DNA from: Byssothecium circinans
Taxonomy: Eukaryota; Ascomycota; Dothideomycetes; Pleosporales; Massarinaceae
Reading direction: 5' to 3'
Assembly (NCBI GenBank): GCA_010015675.1
Contig: ML976996.1
Span: forward strand, 440,757 to 504,756
DNA: 64,000 nucleotides
Shown: one piece after another, positions 1 through 11,657 of the stretch
How positions within the stretch are numbered: the stretch's first letter is position 1
Layout of the letters: each line of letters opens with the position of its first letter
Position numbers and translations under genes: made by a program
The notes under the pieces: generated by a model
The model's input: the letters and a program-made list of their open reading frames with translations, nothing else
Told to the model about the DNA's origin: nothing
Databases searched by the model: none

Positions 1-285
1 AAGCTCCAGGGATTTCAACGCCACAATCGCCTCCTCAATTGGGTCCATATTGGTCGAGTTAGTATTATGTGGTAATTTTGGTGTTCCCGGCCAAAGTGTG
101 CGTCAGGTGAGCCCGTGCGCCAGATGACTAAACACGGTAATCCGTCACAACTCGATTTGTCTGCCATTGGAATGACAAATCAGGGATTTGCCAGCCAGGC
201 ATGTCACCCCCAGTCACCACCCGTGGAGTAAGAGAAGTGATTGACCACCAAGATCGGCAACTCCAAAAATCCGAGCTCCTTTGCA

Positions 286-291
286 TATAAA
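286..291 (+). promoter_or_regulatory. TATA box of the tannase gene
   Basis: A TATAAA hexamer lies 107 bases before the tannase ATG, a usual distance for a fungal TATA box plus short leader. The rest of 1-397 shows no gene I can support. The assignment is positional only. Confidence 0.5.
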
Positions 292-397
292 GAGTCTAAC
301 GCAGCCTCTGGTACGGCACCATCCTCCTGCCTTGGCAGACCTGAGCCGTTTTCGGTAATTTACCCCAGAAAGGAAAGTCGTCCACACACAGCCGAAC

Positions 398-2213
398 ATG
401 TTCTCCCATTTGCTTGCCGCGTTCGCGATCATGCCCTACGCCCCCTCGACTTCTACCTCCATTATTGCGAAGACGCCAGCTGGGGGTGGAGGAGAACAGT
501 CCTTTGTACCTTACAGCTCCTCCGACCCTTGCGCCGCACTCGCTAAGTCCCTTCACCACCCGAAAACGGTCGTTTTATCTGCTGAGCGCATACTGGCAGG
601 GAGTAATGTAACCGTGACCGGCGGGCAGTTGCTGTGCCAGAGTTTCTTTCTCACCACCATCGAAGTATGTCGGGTTATCGGCAATATCACCACGAGCAAC
701 CGCTCCAGCACCCTAGCCGAGTTTTGGTTGCCCAACCTCAGTGAGTGGACCGGACGTGTGCTCTCGACCGGAGGCGGAGGACTCGGTGGCTGCATCGACT
801 ACGATCGCATGGCGTACACGACGAGCCTGGGATTCGCTGCTACAGGAGACAACGGTGGTCACGACGGATACTCGGGTGAGGCGTTTGGAGGCAATGACGA
901 CGTGGTTATCGACTTCTCATATCGAGCGTAAGGGCTCCTGCGAAATGGTCGCGCTGCGTATCTTCACTTTTGCCATGGCTGACGAACGCTTGATATTGCA
1001 GGCGCCATGTCACCATCGAGCTCGGGAAGTCTCTCGTCAAATCTTACTACCACAAGCCCCAGGACTACACATACTACTTTGGCTGCTCCACAGGTGGCCG
1101 CCAAGGTGTCAAGGCGGCTCAGATGTTCCCTGAAGACTTTGACGGCATCATCGCCGGCGCCCCCGCGATGGACTTGAACCATCTGTGCGCCTGGGGGGCC
1201 ATTTCTACAACATCACCGGCCCCAACGTAACCGATCCCCGATTTCTTTCCTTATCCCAGTGGGAAGCTGTCGCCGCTGAGGTCTTGCTCCAATGCGACGA
1301 GCTCCTGGATGGCGTTGCAGATGGCATTGTTGAAGACAGTAGCCTCTGTATCTTTGACCCAGACCCGTTGCGCTGCAAACCAGGAGCTAATACATCCGCT
1401 TGCTTGACCGACCTTCAAGTGCAGACTGTTCACCAAGTCTACCGTCCTCTGTATGGTGAAGATGGCACCCTTCTTTACCCTCGATTCAGTCCAAGCTCGG
1501 AGCTCAGTTCCTTAGGAAGTGGTGATTATGGCTACTTGGGCGGTGGTACCGCTACTCCTGCGACGGTAATGCTTTGATTTTTCTTTTTTTTTCGCCCGGT
1601 TCTTCGAGCTGTTCATGGACCCACTAACGTTCGTCTCCTACAGGACTGGTTTAAATATGCCATATACAATGACCCGTCCTTCGATATTACTACTCTAGAC
1701 TATGCTGATATCGCATACGCCGATAGCCTAGATGCCGCTCATGGCTATGTCTCCAGCTTCGCGGGAGATTTGTCTGAATTCCGCCGAAGTGGCGGTAAGA
1801 TGATCAGTTACCACGGGTTCTCCGATCCGATAATCCCAGCCGAGAACTCGCTGCGCTACTACAAAGTCGTCGCCGACACCATGCAGATAGGTCACACCGA
1901 CATTGACACTTTCTTCCGCATGTTCCCTATCAGCGGCATGGACCATTGCCAAGGCGGCCCTGGTGCTTGGGCATTTGGTCAGATTTCAGGGGTTGCCAAC
2001 TCTACGGATAACATCATCTGGGACATTGTGCGCTGGGTTGAGCAGGGTATCGCCCCCGACCGACTCACCGGCGCCAAATTCGTCAACGATTCGGCAGCAA
2101 ATCCTATCGAATTCCGGCGAGCCCATTGTCGCTACCCTTACCGAACAACATACATTGGAGGTAATCCGAACACTACCACTAGCTGGGATTGCGAGTTGAT
2201 TGAGGGTTGGTGA
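398..2213 (+). CDS. Tannase/feruloyl esterase family, secreted, with a one-base frame break
   Basis: Secreted esterase of the tannase/feruloyl esterase family, which hydrolyses gallate or feruloyl esters of plant phenolics. Exons 398-927, 1002-1565 and 1644-2213; introns of 74 and 78 bp have GT..AG ends. A hydrophobic N-terminus suggests a signal peptide. The nucleophile motif GCSTGG lies near residue 206; HGFSDP (acid, ~426) and MDHCQGGPG (histidine, ~465) complete the expected triad. N-glycosylation sites are frequent. The frame breaks once, in a run of six G at 1193-1198. Frame 1 reads to LCAWGA and then stops at 1228-1230; the next frame resumes with GHFYNITGP. One more base in the run would give about 554 residues, normal for the family. 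It is therefore either a recent pseudogene or a homopolymer sequencing error. The family call is firm; the functional state is open. Confidence 0.88.
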
Positions 2214-4184
2214 AAGGCATTATGTCAGATAGTTGATCGAGTTGATGATGGAGTACTAGTTGTAGGAGCTCTCGGGAGCCGAGTATATAAATAGACTATC
2301 ACATGTATGCTATGCCTAATAGGAAACGCGTTAATATATAACGGAGCGAATAAAAGACCGTGCATACCTTAAGCTAATATGGGATAACGTAAAGCACCAC
2401 ACACGCGCACACACGCGCACACACGCGTGCACGGAGCTGGAGTAGTTTTTTTAGTACGCATAAGAGGGATCGGGACGTAGTATGTTCCGTCTGCCCGGGT
2501 CGCTTCAGTAGTGTAGCGAGTCTCTTCTTAACGACGGACTTCGGAGGCTTGTGACCCCAAAATGAAGGTGTATCCACGTAGCCGACAGTGGCCCTTTGAG
2601 GGGCAAGATATGAGTTGCCACCACAAAAGCCACAATGGGCAGGAGATCGGGACTTGACCTCGGGAGATGACTGCGGCTTCTTGATGTGATGTTCTTGCGA
2701 GGGAATAACTAGCAAAGTGATCAAAATGGGGCAGGTAGAAGTTGGGATTTGTCTACCATTCCAGCGTCCACCGCCTCCGACGGCTTATTGTCCATCTGTT
2801 TCGATTAAACTCCCTCTTTCTCCCTGGTGTTTTCATAATGCGGACATTCTTCAATCTCGACATGTGATACTTTCCATCGTCGGCGCCAATCATACATTGC
2901 ACAGCCATGCAGGTGCTACCGCTGATCAATTTCATCAATGTTATATGATGTTCCCGGTATAGCGTGGTTGTCAGACATGCCAGTGTATGTTGCGTGCCTC
3001 GGCAACAGTCAACACCAAAGTTTAAATCCTAGGAACCTTGTGGCAGGTCTCTTATGAAAGCGAACCCTACGGATGTGCTGCCGTGAAACGCCACAACGGC
3101 CTAGTAATTTAGGCTAGGATAGTGGCTGCATGGTGTCGTGCTCCTTAGCGCAGTCTAGTGTTTCACACTTGCGTTATAGGAATCAGCCACCTGCGTAGAC
3201 TAATTGCTTGCGTGATCGGTGACGAGCCGTATACGTTAGGCCTATTCGATACCGCCGGACGTTAGATGTTCCCTGGTCCGCGTTCCGATGATGGCGTACC
3301 CCAGTATGCTTTCTGGCGGAGGATCAAACTCACAACTTCGCGATGCACTTATTCTAAGTCTAGCGGAGAGCCGAGGTGTTATAGCAGCCCTACTTTATCA
3401 ATCTAGTTAATGGGAACATAAAAAAGAGGTATCTTCTAGGCTGGCGTAAAGACTGTGCTCCCACACAAGAACACAGTTGAGGCTGCTCGGCTCGTTCCGA
3501 TACGAGCCTTGGCGAACGCTTTTGCCCCGTAACTTTGGAAGCGAGCGCGGCAAACAGGGCCTGCAAATGGGGTCGTCGCGCAGGAGAGCCACATCCATGA
3601 ATTTGCGGGGAACCCTTGTTTCGATCCCATGCGGCTAACTCTAAAACCTATCGAGTCAGAGTCAGGAACGAGCATGGGGCGCCGAGAGAGAATGTGTGCA
3701 TAAACCGTGGCGAAAGAGGAAATAAGATTTGCTTCAAGCCCCATCACGAGCTGAACGGTCTGGGCAGGAGCGCCAGCTCCCGATTCCCCGCGAATTTGAG
3801 GCTGTATTCGGACTCTCCTATTGGACAGCCCTACATATCACGATGTCCAGCGTTCTCCTGTATCTAAGCAATTAGGTTTCACTAGGCTACTTCCCCCTTT
3901 CCCCCCGAAGGTCTTACCATGGTACGCACTACTCGGTTGCAGATCGCACCAAAGTTCTCGTATTCCCGCTTTCCAGCCCTCCGAGACGGCTGGCTTAGTC
4001 AAACTTCAAGCCCCCTCTTCTCCAGCGAGCAGCACTGTGACCCGGAGCATTTATATCAGCACTCCGCTAGCTTGCAGGGACACTCTGTGACGCTATAAAC
4101 CCTCACAGCCTCTATTCCATATATTCGGCATCACTGACTCTTGGTTTTCTGTCTTAGGCACAGAAGTCGTCCTATTAGACTGCC
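2214..4184. other. Intergenic, with a short CA/CG microsatellite
   Basis: About 2 kb without a supportable gene. It contains a purine-pyrimidine alternating tract of three ACACACGCGC-like units at about 2400-2430. A 116-codon minus-strand frame (2374-2724) crosses this tract and is probably accidental. The 3' part supplies the promoter of the receptor gene at 4185. Confidence 0.6.
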
Positions 4185-5690
4185 ATGGAGGGCTGTCAGG
4201 ACCCGCGAACCCTCGATCCAAATGTGTGCCCAGCCCTACCGCCGCCTCCCGGCGTTACACCTATGAACCCTAATGCTGATACCATAATGCCATACCTTAT
4301 CGACACTGTAATTGCCTGTTTAGCAGTTGTAGTACCGGCTGTTGCCCTGCGTATCTTCACGAAAGGGTACATTCTCAGGAGGTTACAAGTCGAGGATTGT
4401 AAGTTAGGCTGTCTATCTTACCATTATTACACTAAATGCTAACCGCGCCAGATTCACTACTTCTCGCGTTAGTAAGGACGCTTCCACGAGTGATGAAGGA
4501 ATGAATAGTGTCGTTAACCCGCTTTAACAGGTTGCATTTGCCGCCACGAATGGGCTTAATGTCAAGGCTCAGGACTTCGGCTGCGGCAAGCATATGTGGG
4601 ATGTCTCTATTACACATGTTATGATTTCGTTCAAGGTAACAAACCAAGTCAAATGGAGCGTTATTACAAGGCTAACAGCTCGTCAGTATATAAACTGGGT
4701 TTCAATTGTCTACGCGATATCGGTATTCTTCGTCAAGCTGGCCTTGCTCCTCCAAATCCAGCGCATCTTTGCCGCCGCTCAGAAGGGTCACACCTTCTGG
4801 ATCACATGGGCTCTAATCTTATCCAACGGAGCGTTTTATATTTCCGTCATGTTCGCATATATCCTTCAATGCACCCCGCGGGCGAAGATTTGGAACCCGA
4901 CGATTCCCGGCAAGTGCATTGATGTTCGCGTGGTGTCAATGGCGAGTGGTGTCATCAACATCATGTCCGATGTAGCTATCTTTGCGCTGCCCGTCACCGA
5001 GGTGTTGAGGCTGCACATGCCGTTGAGGAGAAAACTTGGCATTACTGCCGTTTTTGCTACCGGAGCCATGTAAGTTCGGACGTGTCTTGCACTCTTCGTA
5101 GTAGATACACTAACTTCCCATCTAGCGCTTGTGCAGCCTGCGTTATCCGTTTTGTCTACGTGCGCAAACTCATTGCCACAATGGATGTTACGTACTGGGC
5201 GGTGTTGGCTGGCATATGGTCGGCCGTGGAATTGGCCACTGCCTTTCTTTGCTGCTGCTTTCCGACTTTCCCGTGCTTCTACACTTGGATCCGCGGCAAG
5301 GGCCGTAAGAATTCATCCTGCGCCTACGTATCGAACCCGACCCCCAAGTCCACGCACACGAGCACGAATCCACAGAGCGCGCATCAATGGGATGAAGCGG
5401 AAGAGGGTGGAGGCCCGTACATCGAGCTCGATGAGGGCATATCGAGCAGAAGTGAGGCGCCCACGGCGGGGGATTCCACGGAGAATTTGAGGGGGCCGAG
5501 GTCGGGCGCGATTATGAAGACTACCGAGATTGAGACGACATCCTTTGCTGCGGATGCTGTGTCGCAGGAAGACATGGTTTTGCCCTTTGACGGAGAAGCC
5601 GGAAGCCTTTGGACATCTTCTCCTCGCATGCACGGTGGCTCGCCCCCGTTCACTGGCACGGGTAGCCAGGCATCGGTTTACACTTGTTGA
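4185..5690 (+). CDS. Pth11-like GPCR / fungal rhodopsin-like integral membrane protein
   Basis: Seven-helix membrane protein of the Pth11-related (fungal rhodopsin-domain) group, probably a plasma-membrane sensor. Proposed exons 4185-4398, 4452-4471, 4531-4635, 4687-5069 and 5126-5690, giving 428 residues. Family signatures are visible: an N-terminal helix followed by RIFTKGYILRRLQVEDYSLLLAL, GCGKHMWDV before the third helix, FFVKLALLLQIQRIF, CIDVRVVSMASGVINIMSDVAIFALP, and ACVIRFVYVRKL. The soluble tail after about residue 300 is Ser/Thr/Pro-rich and acidic, as usual for the group. There is no CFEM domain at the N-terminus. The 51-bp segment 4636-4686 has good splice ends but is also open in frame; removing it restores the family spacing between HMWD and the next helix, so I treat it as an intron. 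The ATG has a good context (gccATGG). Confidence 0.85.
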
Positions 5691-6320
5691 GTCGAAAGCA
5701 AATGCCATCGGAGGGCAGTTATGGGCCTTGGGTTCCTACTCACCAGTATAATCTTTTTATTTAGATGCGGATCGCATACTCCACTGTACGCTAGCGAGAG
5801 TGCTTACCGTGGCATGCCGTGGCATGACCACACGATGTTTGGTTTGGGTAGACATGGGGATTCTAGCCTTAGTAATCTTAATAACGGAAATGTACCATAT
5901 GGTAGTAATGCAACAGATGCTCACAGAAGACCGGGGTGCGACCGCTGATGTTGTCGGAGCGTGTGCTGAGTGAGTTTCCGTGCGAAACTCGGCGGCGGGA
6001 AAGATGTCGATACTCCCGAAGCTCTCCACAGTTTGCTACCACGAGCAGGGAGGGCGGCCGACCCGCACCGGCCAGGGCCTTGCGGAGCTGGAACATACGC
6101 AACCGGCCACAACCTTGTGAGGTGGCGAGGAACTTTCGAATTGTTGAAGGAGGAGGATATTTAACGTTAGCATAAAATTTATATATTTAAAACCAATGAA
6201 CCGCTTGCTAAATAACTTCTCATATACTAGAAATGCACCTACCATTACATATTAACAAGCATTAGAATACATTGAAATGCTTCTTAGCTGTCTCCAACAC
6301 GCAACTTTTTACTGAGCAAG
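5691..6320. other. Intergenic between convergent genes
   Basis: The 3' flanks of the receptor (plus) and the membrane protein (minus). The part from about 6160 is AT-rich. I see no gene, RNA or repeat. Confidence 0.6.
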
Positions 6321-8036
6321 TTAAGGAACATTCGCACCCCAGGTCGATGTATAAACTTCCGGCGGCAAAAAATATAACGTCCTGAACAATTCAACCAAAA
6401 GGAAAAGCCTCGCAAAAACAAAAGGCACCGCAAAGGAAACAATAAGCTGCCAATTAAAAGTTCCGTCATCCGAGCGATCAAGCTTCAGAGAAGCAAGCCA
6501 CTTATTCGGATTATTCGCAAAGGTAGCTAAAAAGCATACAACTGGAGCCAAAAATGTCACAAAACATGAAGCTGTCCATAGCGAATCCTCCACCAGCGTA
6601 GGAAAGGTAAATTTCGACGCTAAGTAGTGTAAGAGGCCGAAAAGAATAGCCCCGGCTCCTCCGCTTAATGACATGGGCCAAAGTGAGTGGACGACGTTAT
6701 TTGGCATCGTGTAATGTTTTCTCTCAAACCAGAAATATTCAGGCCCTATACGTGCTAGCGCTGTTATGTCGTCGCTGGTCGCTCTTCTGTTGGCTCGAAC
6801 GATGATTGGTGTATGAATATCTTGTGGTCGCGACCATGTCAGCATGTAGATGATACATGGACATACTGCAAACGAAAGTGTCATAATCTCTAGCTGAGAA
6901 GCTTGTTTGTTGTTTTTCCATCTTACAAATAGCTGAAGGATCATCCACAAAATTTGGAATAGGGCGAGGCTTTTCACTAGGAGATCGCCTTTGTTCTTGT
7001 CCCGTAATTCATCCTTAGAAAGGCTTGGGAGGCAGGAGATGATGTTGCGGTTGCGGGCCAGGGCGACTTGGGCAGCGGTGAGGGCCCACAGATTGCCTGA
7101 GAGAATCTTGGATCCATAGAAGAGAACTGCGGCTTCGTCGGCTTGTGCGTCATCTAGCCAGGCCTTCTCGAAGGCGAATGTTATTGCTTGGTATTCCTGA
7201 TCGGGCTTCCATTGGTGGGACCCCAAACGATGGAGTCGATCTTGACGCTTGTGAAAGGCTCTAACTTTCGAGGATTCGAAGGAAATGGCATCATCCTGGA
7301 TGGAATAATTGGGAGACTCGACTCCTTCATCGGCTTCTTCTTCAGTACTCGGATGCGCATTATTCCTTTGTTCCCTGTAGAAGCTTGACGATGTCTCCGA
7401 TCTAAGACTTTGTGCTTGTAAGGATGGAATCCGAGCCTCGATGTCAGACGGTTCTGATACAAGTACTTCTCCTGGAGACCCAGTGGCCTTGGATACAGGT
7501 GCTTCGACAGTAAGTCCAGTCGTTTCGGATACAAGCGGTTCATCGGTAGCTCCAGTTGTTGGGGGTTCAAGTACTTCGTCGGTTGAGTTCCTTCCGGTAC
7601 TTCCATCCATCAAAGCCATATCTTGCCCTGCCCACTCCTCAAACATTACCACAAATCCCCCCATATCCGCAAAGAAAGAATGCGCTGTACTCCACTCCAC
7701 ACCATCACCATTTGCCAACTCGCTTAAAACCTTATCACTATCCCACGCACTCTTCAACGCTGAATAAGCAATTCCCATGATCGTTTCCGGAGCCAGTATG
7801 GTAATGACCATCCACTTGAGTTTAGTGCCGCTGTGATATAGCCATCGACGAATGATTTGGGCTGTAGACCGCGGCGTGAGTTGAGGAGGAACGTTGAGAT
7901 GTAAGATTGACCATGTGCAGAGAATGAGCGTTCCGAGGCAGTTCCAGACTATGCTGAGAGTAGATCGGGTGTTGGGTCCTAGGACAAAGGCAGGAGTAGT
8001 GGGAGGTAGGGTGCAGTTCGGATAGAACGTGATCAT
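6321..8036 (-). CDS. Uncharacterised fungal multi-pass membrane protein
   Basis: A single uninterrupted frame of 571 codons. I recognise the general type, a widespread unnamed ascomycete membrane family, but no function is known to me. The N-terminus holds a helix around RSTLSIVWNCLGTLILCTW followed by a conserved-looking KWMVITILAPE and an amphipathic WSTAHSFFADMGGF segment. The middle (about residues 145-205) is low-complexity and made of four 12-residue repeats. The C-terminal half has four to five hydrophobic segments, the last ending in FARLFLLVELFRTLYFLPP. The topology suggests a membrane-anchored soluble loop between one and several helices. No neighbour suggests a pathway. The ATG at 8036 is the first in the frame. 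Confidence 0.8.
   Translation of the reverse strand: MITFYPNCTLPPTTPAFVLGPNTRSTLSIVWNCLGTLILCTWSILHLNVPPQLTPRSTAQIIRRWLYHSGTKLKWMVITILAPETIMGIAYSALKSAWDSDKVLSELANGDGVEWSTAHSFFADMGGFVVMFEEWAGQDMALMDGSTGRNSTDEVLEPPTTGATDEPLVSETTGLTVEAPVSKATGSPGEVLVSEPSDIEARIPSLQAQSLRSETSSSFYREQRNNAHPSTEEEADEGVESPNYSIQDDAISFESSKVRAFHKRQDRLHRLGSHQWKPDQEYQAITFAFEKAWLDDAQADEAAVLFYGSKILSGNLWALTAAQVALARNRNIISCLPSLSKDELRDKNKGDLLVKSLALFQILWMILQLFVRWKNNKQASQLEIMTLSFAVCPCIIYMLTWSRPQDIHTPIIVRANRRATSDDITALARIGPEYFWFERKHYTMPNNVVHSLWPMSLSGGAGAILFGLLHYLASKFTFPTLVEDSLWTASCFVTFLAPVVCFLATFANNPNKWLASLKLDRSDDGTFNWQLIVSFAVPFVFARLFLLVELFRTLYFLPPEVYTSTWGANVP
7456..7599. repeat. Coding minisatellite, four 36-bp units
   Basis: Four tandem units begin at 7456, 7492, 7528 and 7564. 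Each starts with GATACA or a one/two-base variant (GGTTCA) and repeats every 36 bases without a gap. The unit length is a multiple of three, so it encodes a 12-residue repeat in the minus-strand membrane protein and copy number could change without breaking the frame. The units are diverged, so the array is not young. Confidence 0.75.
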
Positions 8037-9292
8037 GGATATAGAGATTGTGATGGAGATGTGAATTATCTGGCTTATGGAACTCGACCGGGAGAGTTAA
8101 TTATATATGCCTATGTCTGTCGATGATGGAGATACAAGGCCGTGAGAATCGCCGATCTCTACGTCAACTTTGGGGCTTTAAGCGCTGTGGCGTGCGGAGA
8201 ACGACCCATAGTTGCAGGTTAAGGAATACAACAGAAGGCTTGGGGAACACAATGGGTACCACGGTTTTTTCCCCTCATCTAGTTGACCAACCACTTTACT
8301 TAGCTTGGGAACTCGATGTCACTGGCGCACTATTAGATCGCGTTTGTGCCTAGACGGAAGACCCGGAGCGTCTCATGACAGACACAATGGCCAAGCGATT
8401 CGACAAATCCTTCATGAATAGGACACAAAATTGCCATCGAGCCAGTGCACTACATCAAGGGCCACATTGAGATGCTTACAACACTGAAACTGGGAAGAAC
8501 TCCGAGCGGACCGGAGAGAAAGGTCGTACAACTAATTCCTAGTATGTTACAGGTCCCACCATATTTTGGATAACGAAGTGTCTCCCTCTATGCTGTATCA
8601 TAATATTCGTCATTTGTATATCCAGAAATATCGCAAGCAGGCGAACCGTGCCCTGATTCTTTTCCTGTGGCGCCGGAGTCAAAAATGACATTGTGGGGAC
8701 AGACACTGGGCGATAGATTCGCGCAGTCTAGCGCGGAGCTCAAAGAGATGTCACTTTTGAAGCAAGTTATAGGAAAGTCAATTCACAACTTATGGGCCAG
8801 AATTGGATATTTAATTCTATCGCCATGGTTCGGCTCGACATCGTCGCTCTTCAAATCGCATACACTCTCGCATGGTCCCTTTGGTTATAATCGAGTATGA
8901 TGTTTACAGCGTAGATGAAGAAGGTGAAAAATGGCGTTTTTTATAGCTCTTTATCAAACTCCTTTGCTGATCAACACCCTGCTTGAGTCACAAAAGGAGT
9001 CGAGACTGTAGTGGCAGGTGGTGAAAGCATTACCTTACGATGCAATCCACCCAGCACCACATATACCACCTTTTCCGACACTGAACTGTTTAAAAATTGA
9101 CTTTCATGATCCATTATAAATATATATATATGAGAAGAATACGAGTCCTCTCATCAGTACCATAGACAGCGGGCCAGTTATAACATCATCACGCTGACAC
9201 GGATGTTAAGCGAGAACCATGCATATCCCCCACATTCCTACACCTATGACTGCGAACCATAATATTCGGAATCGGAAAGCACGTATCCCTTT
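8037..9292. other. Intergenic, no supportable gene
   Basis: About 1.25 kb between the divergent membrane-protein and acetyltransferase genes. Only short unrelated frames are present (for example 8667-8900, plus), with no recognisable domain. A run of alternating TA at about 9118-9131 lies in the promoter of the acetyltransferase. Confidence 0.5.
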
Positions 9293-10056
9293 ATGGCATC
9301 GACACTGGAGATCAGAGAGCCTCTTCAAGCGATTACCGACCGTCAGGATATCACAAAGTTCGCTGAAGTAATCGCATCCGCGTTTCTCAACGACGCGTTG
9401 AACCGTTATCTCTACCTCGAGCGTGAGGCACGACCAGACAACCCAAAGGTGCAACAGTTCGAGGCTCGGGTAGAGCACTGGAAGAAAATTATTCAACCGC
9501 GCTTTGACAACGGCGATTTGCTGCTTCAATCCCATGACTGGGCTGCAGTCGCCTTGCTGTATATAGGACCCCCCCACTTTGCGAGATTAACTGGTCTGAC
9601 ATGTTAGGTTTCCTCCCGGACTTGCGAAGCCCACAAGCACGGATACTTCGCTCGTTCACGAAGGCGTGTCACAGTATAGCGACTTCTTCAAAACACTTTC
9701 AAAAGAGAAACTGGGCGATCGTCTTCACTGGCACGTAAATATCATCGCAAGGAATCCAAAACGAGATGATCGAGGTAAGCATCATCTACGTTCATCCATT
9801 GTTTGACTAAGTCATGCTTGCAGGAGCAATAAGCGTGATCTTCCAAGCTGTATTGAAAGATGCGAAGTCCAAGAACTTGCCTATATGGCTCGAATCGACG
9901 AACGCTCATGCAAGGGAAGTATACGAGCATTTTGAATTCAAGGTTGTTGGTGAGGTTAGGATTGGAAAGGGTATTGTTGGCAGTGACGGGTGGGTGAAGG
10001 AGGACGGCGAAGGTGTGTTGGTATGGGGAATGATTGCTGGTTTGGATGGATGGTAG
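9293..10056 (+). CDS. GNAT-family N-acetyltransferase
   Basis: Small acetyl-CoA-dependent N-acetyltransferase of 221 residues; the substrate is unknown. Exons 9293-9558, 9608-9774 and 9824-10056; both introns are 49 bp. The first exon ends at AAVALL and joins FPPGLAKP, a strand and loop typical of fungal GNATs. The acetyl-CoA region follows at DDRGAISVIFQAVL, and the C-terminal signature is ESTNAHAREVYEHFEFKVVGEVRIGKG. The classical Q/RxxGxG/A pyrophosphate loop is shortened here (DDRGAI), so either the exon 2/3 junction is slightly different or the loop is atypical. Family assignment rests on the C-terminal signature and the length. Confidence 0.8.
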
Positions 10057-10605
10057 ACATGCCAATGGGCTATGAAGGAAGCTTGGTCGGAAGGCAAATA
10101 ACAGTATTTCATAACATGACGATATCGATTCCCAGCAAGACCATTAGTACTTCACATTCAGCCAAGCTCTTCTTCACCATGAGCACCCTCGTGTCGACGC
10201 TGAAAACACTTCAGGACCCTCAGACACATGATTGTTGTACGCCGGTGTCACTTCTTGCAGATGCATCCTTTGCTCGTCGAAAGCTGGCCATTATCAGGAC
10301 GAACAAACAGTGCGCTTTGTTCGGTGGGGCCTTCGGCAAGGAAACGGCGCATAGGGTCTAGGTTGGTCGTAGTACCCTCATGGGCCCCAGAAAGGACTTT
10401 GGCGTGGTATGGGCAGGTGGTTGCAGTCGGCGTGGTCATCAAGGATGCTGTCGATGATTGGGAAACCCTGCAATATATAAGTAAAGACTTGATCGACTGA
10501 CAGCTGGAGCTTCAGCAAAGGGATATTGAGATGGAAGGCTTCGTACGATTGGTTTGGAGTGCCGGAGTTGGTTGTCGACATGATGAATGATTGGGTGTAG
10601 AACAA
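10057..10605 (-). other. Possible small minus-strand gene, weakly supported
   Basis: A minus-strand frame with an ATG at 10581 reads about 66 codons to a stop at 10378-10380 (start MSTTNSGTPNQSYEAF). Other frames continue below it, so it would need introns that I cannot place confidently. A TATATA element on the minus strand near 10711-10717 lies about 130 bases upstream, the only positive sign. No domain is recognised; it may not be a gene. Confidence 0.25.
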
Positions 10606-10839
10606 TGGGAGGAGGTTGTAAGACTGAAGGATGGAAAGAGAGAAGGAGTTAAGGCAATGAAGCAGAGATGGATATGATTAAACTCTAAGACTCTAAGAGG
10701 GTAGGATGGTCTGTTTATATAGGTTTGCTATCGTACCAAATTTCTAAAGGACGGGCACTTTTGGGGCCAAGAAATGAAGAGTCCGCCCACATGGCTTGAG
10801 AAGCACGAGAAATGACTTGACTACGTGTGCTTGACACGA

Positions 10840-11370
10840 CCCACTTCCTGCAAGATAAGCCTGGAATACATCTTGTTAGTGGATGTTACTCTTTTGTTCG
10901 GCTTGGAAATGAGGGTTTGAGATGGATATGATCGTACACACGGGAGCACTGCGTCGCCTTATTCAGCACGTACCCAAACATCCCAACCCTTCAAGGTGAA
11001 TACATGATATAACTGGTCATTTCCCTTTTGATCGGCTTGGCACCCGCATAGAGCACCTGTGGTGAACTGTGCGATGGGCCTAAGCGTCGCATGGGTTCCA
11101 TGCAATCGCGCCTCTTTTGTGGGTTACGCATCATAGAAAATGCTTGTGAGTGGCTATTCTCCTTTTGTTAGGCTTGGAGGTGGACTAGGTTCGTTATGAG
11201 TTAGAGTTTGGTAGTTGCCTGAGCACGGTTCGCACTGCTTTACCTCAGGTGCCTCAACCCACGTCATTTTGCCTTCCGGTCAAGCAAGTGTCCTTCCCAA
11301 TGCTGATAGGTCTCTTCCCCCAGTGTGTGGCTTTCCATTGGATAGTACCCTTTTGTTTACCTTGGCAAAA
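10840..11370. repeat. Diverged ~135-bp direct repeats with a CTTTTGNTNGGCTTGG core
   Basis: A 16-base core occurs four times in the same orientation, at 10891-10906, 11025-11040, 11162-11177 and 11350-11365, spaced 134, 137 and 188 bases. The first three cores differ at one or two positions; the fourth reads TTTACCTTGG at its 3' half. Weaker matches flank the cores: an AGTGG/CTGG patch about 20 bases before, and a GAGCAC motif 40-60 bases after. The array lies between the weak minus-strand frame at 10.4 kb and the Clr5-domain gene at 11658, so it could be regulatory or an old duplicated segment. Confidence 0.6.
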
Positions 11371-11657
11371 ACTTCATTGGACTTCGCTTAGGCTGGCTCC
11401 GGACCGTTTATGGCCCAGACACGGAGTCAGCCTATGTGGTGTAACCACACAAAGCGGGACACGCACAGCCCGGCTGCACTTGGAACCGACTCAACAACTT
11501 CGTCAGGGCCTGACTCCTCCATCAATATATAAGTTGCACCTCACATGAGGGCTTCTACTTACTTTCATCCGAAAATACATACTATCATATCCTACCAATT
11601 GCCTTGGTTGGCTTCGTCCAGTTTCCGCAAGGCTGAACAGTAAAGCCACGGCCCACC

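Noticed and set aside
2374..2724. 116-codon minus-strand frame
   Set aside because: It crosses a CA/CG microsatellite and has no recognisable domain; probably chance.
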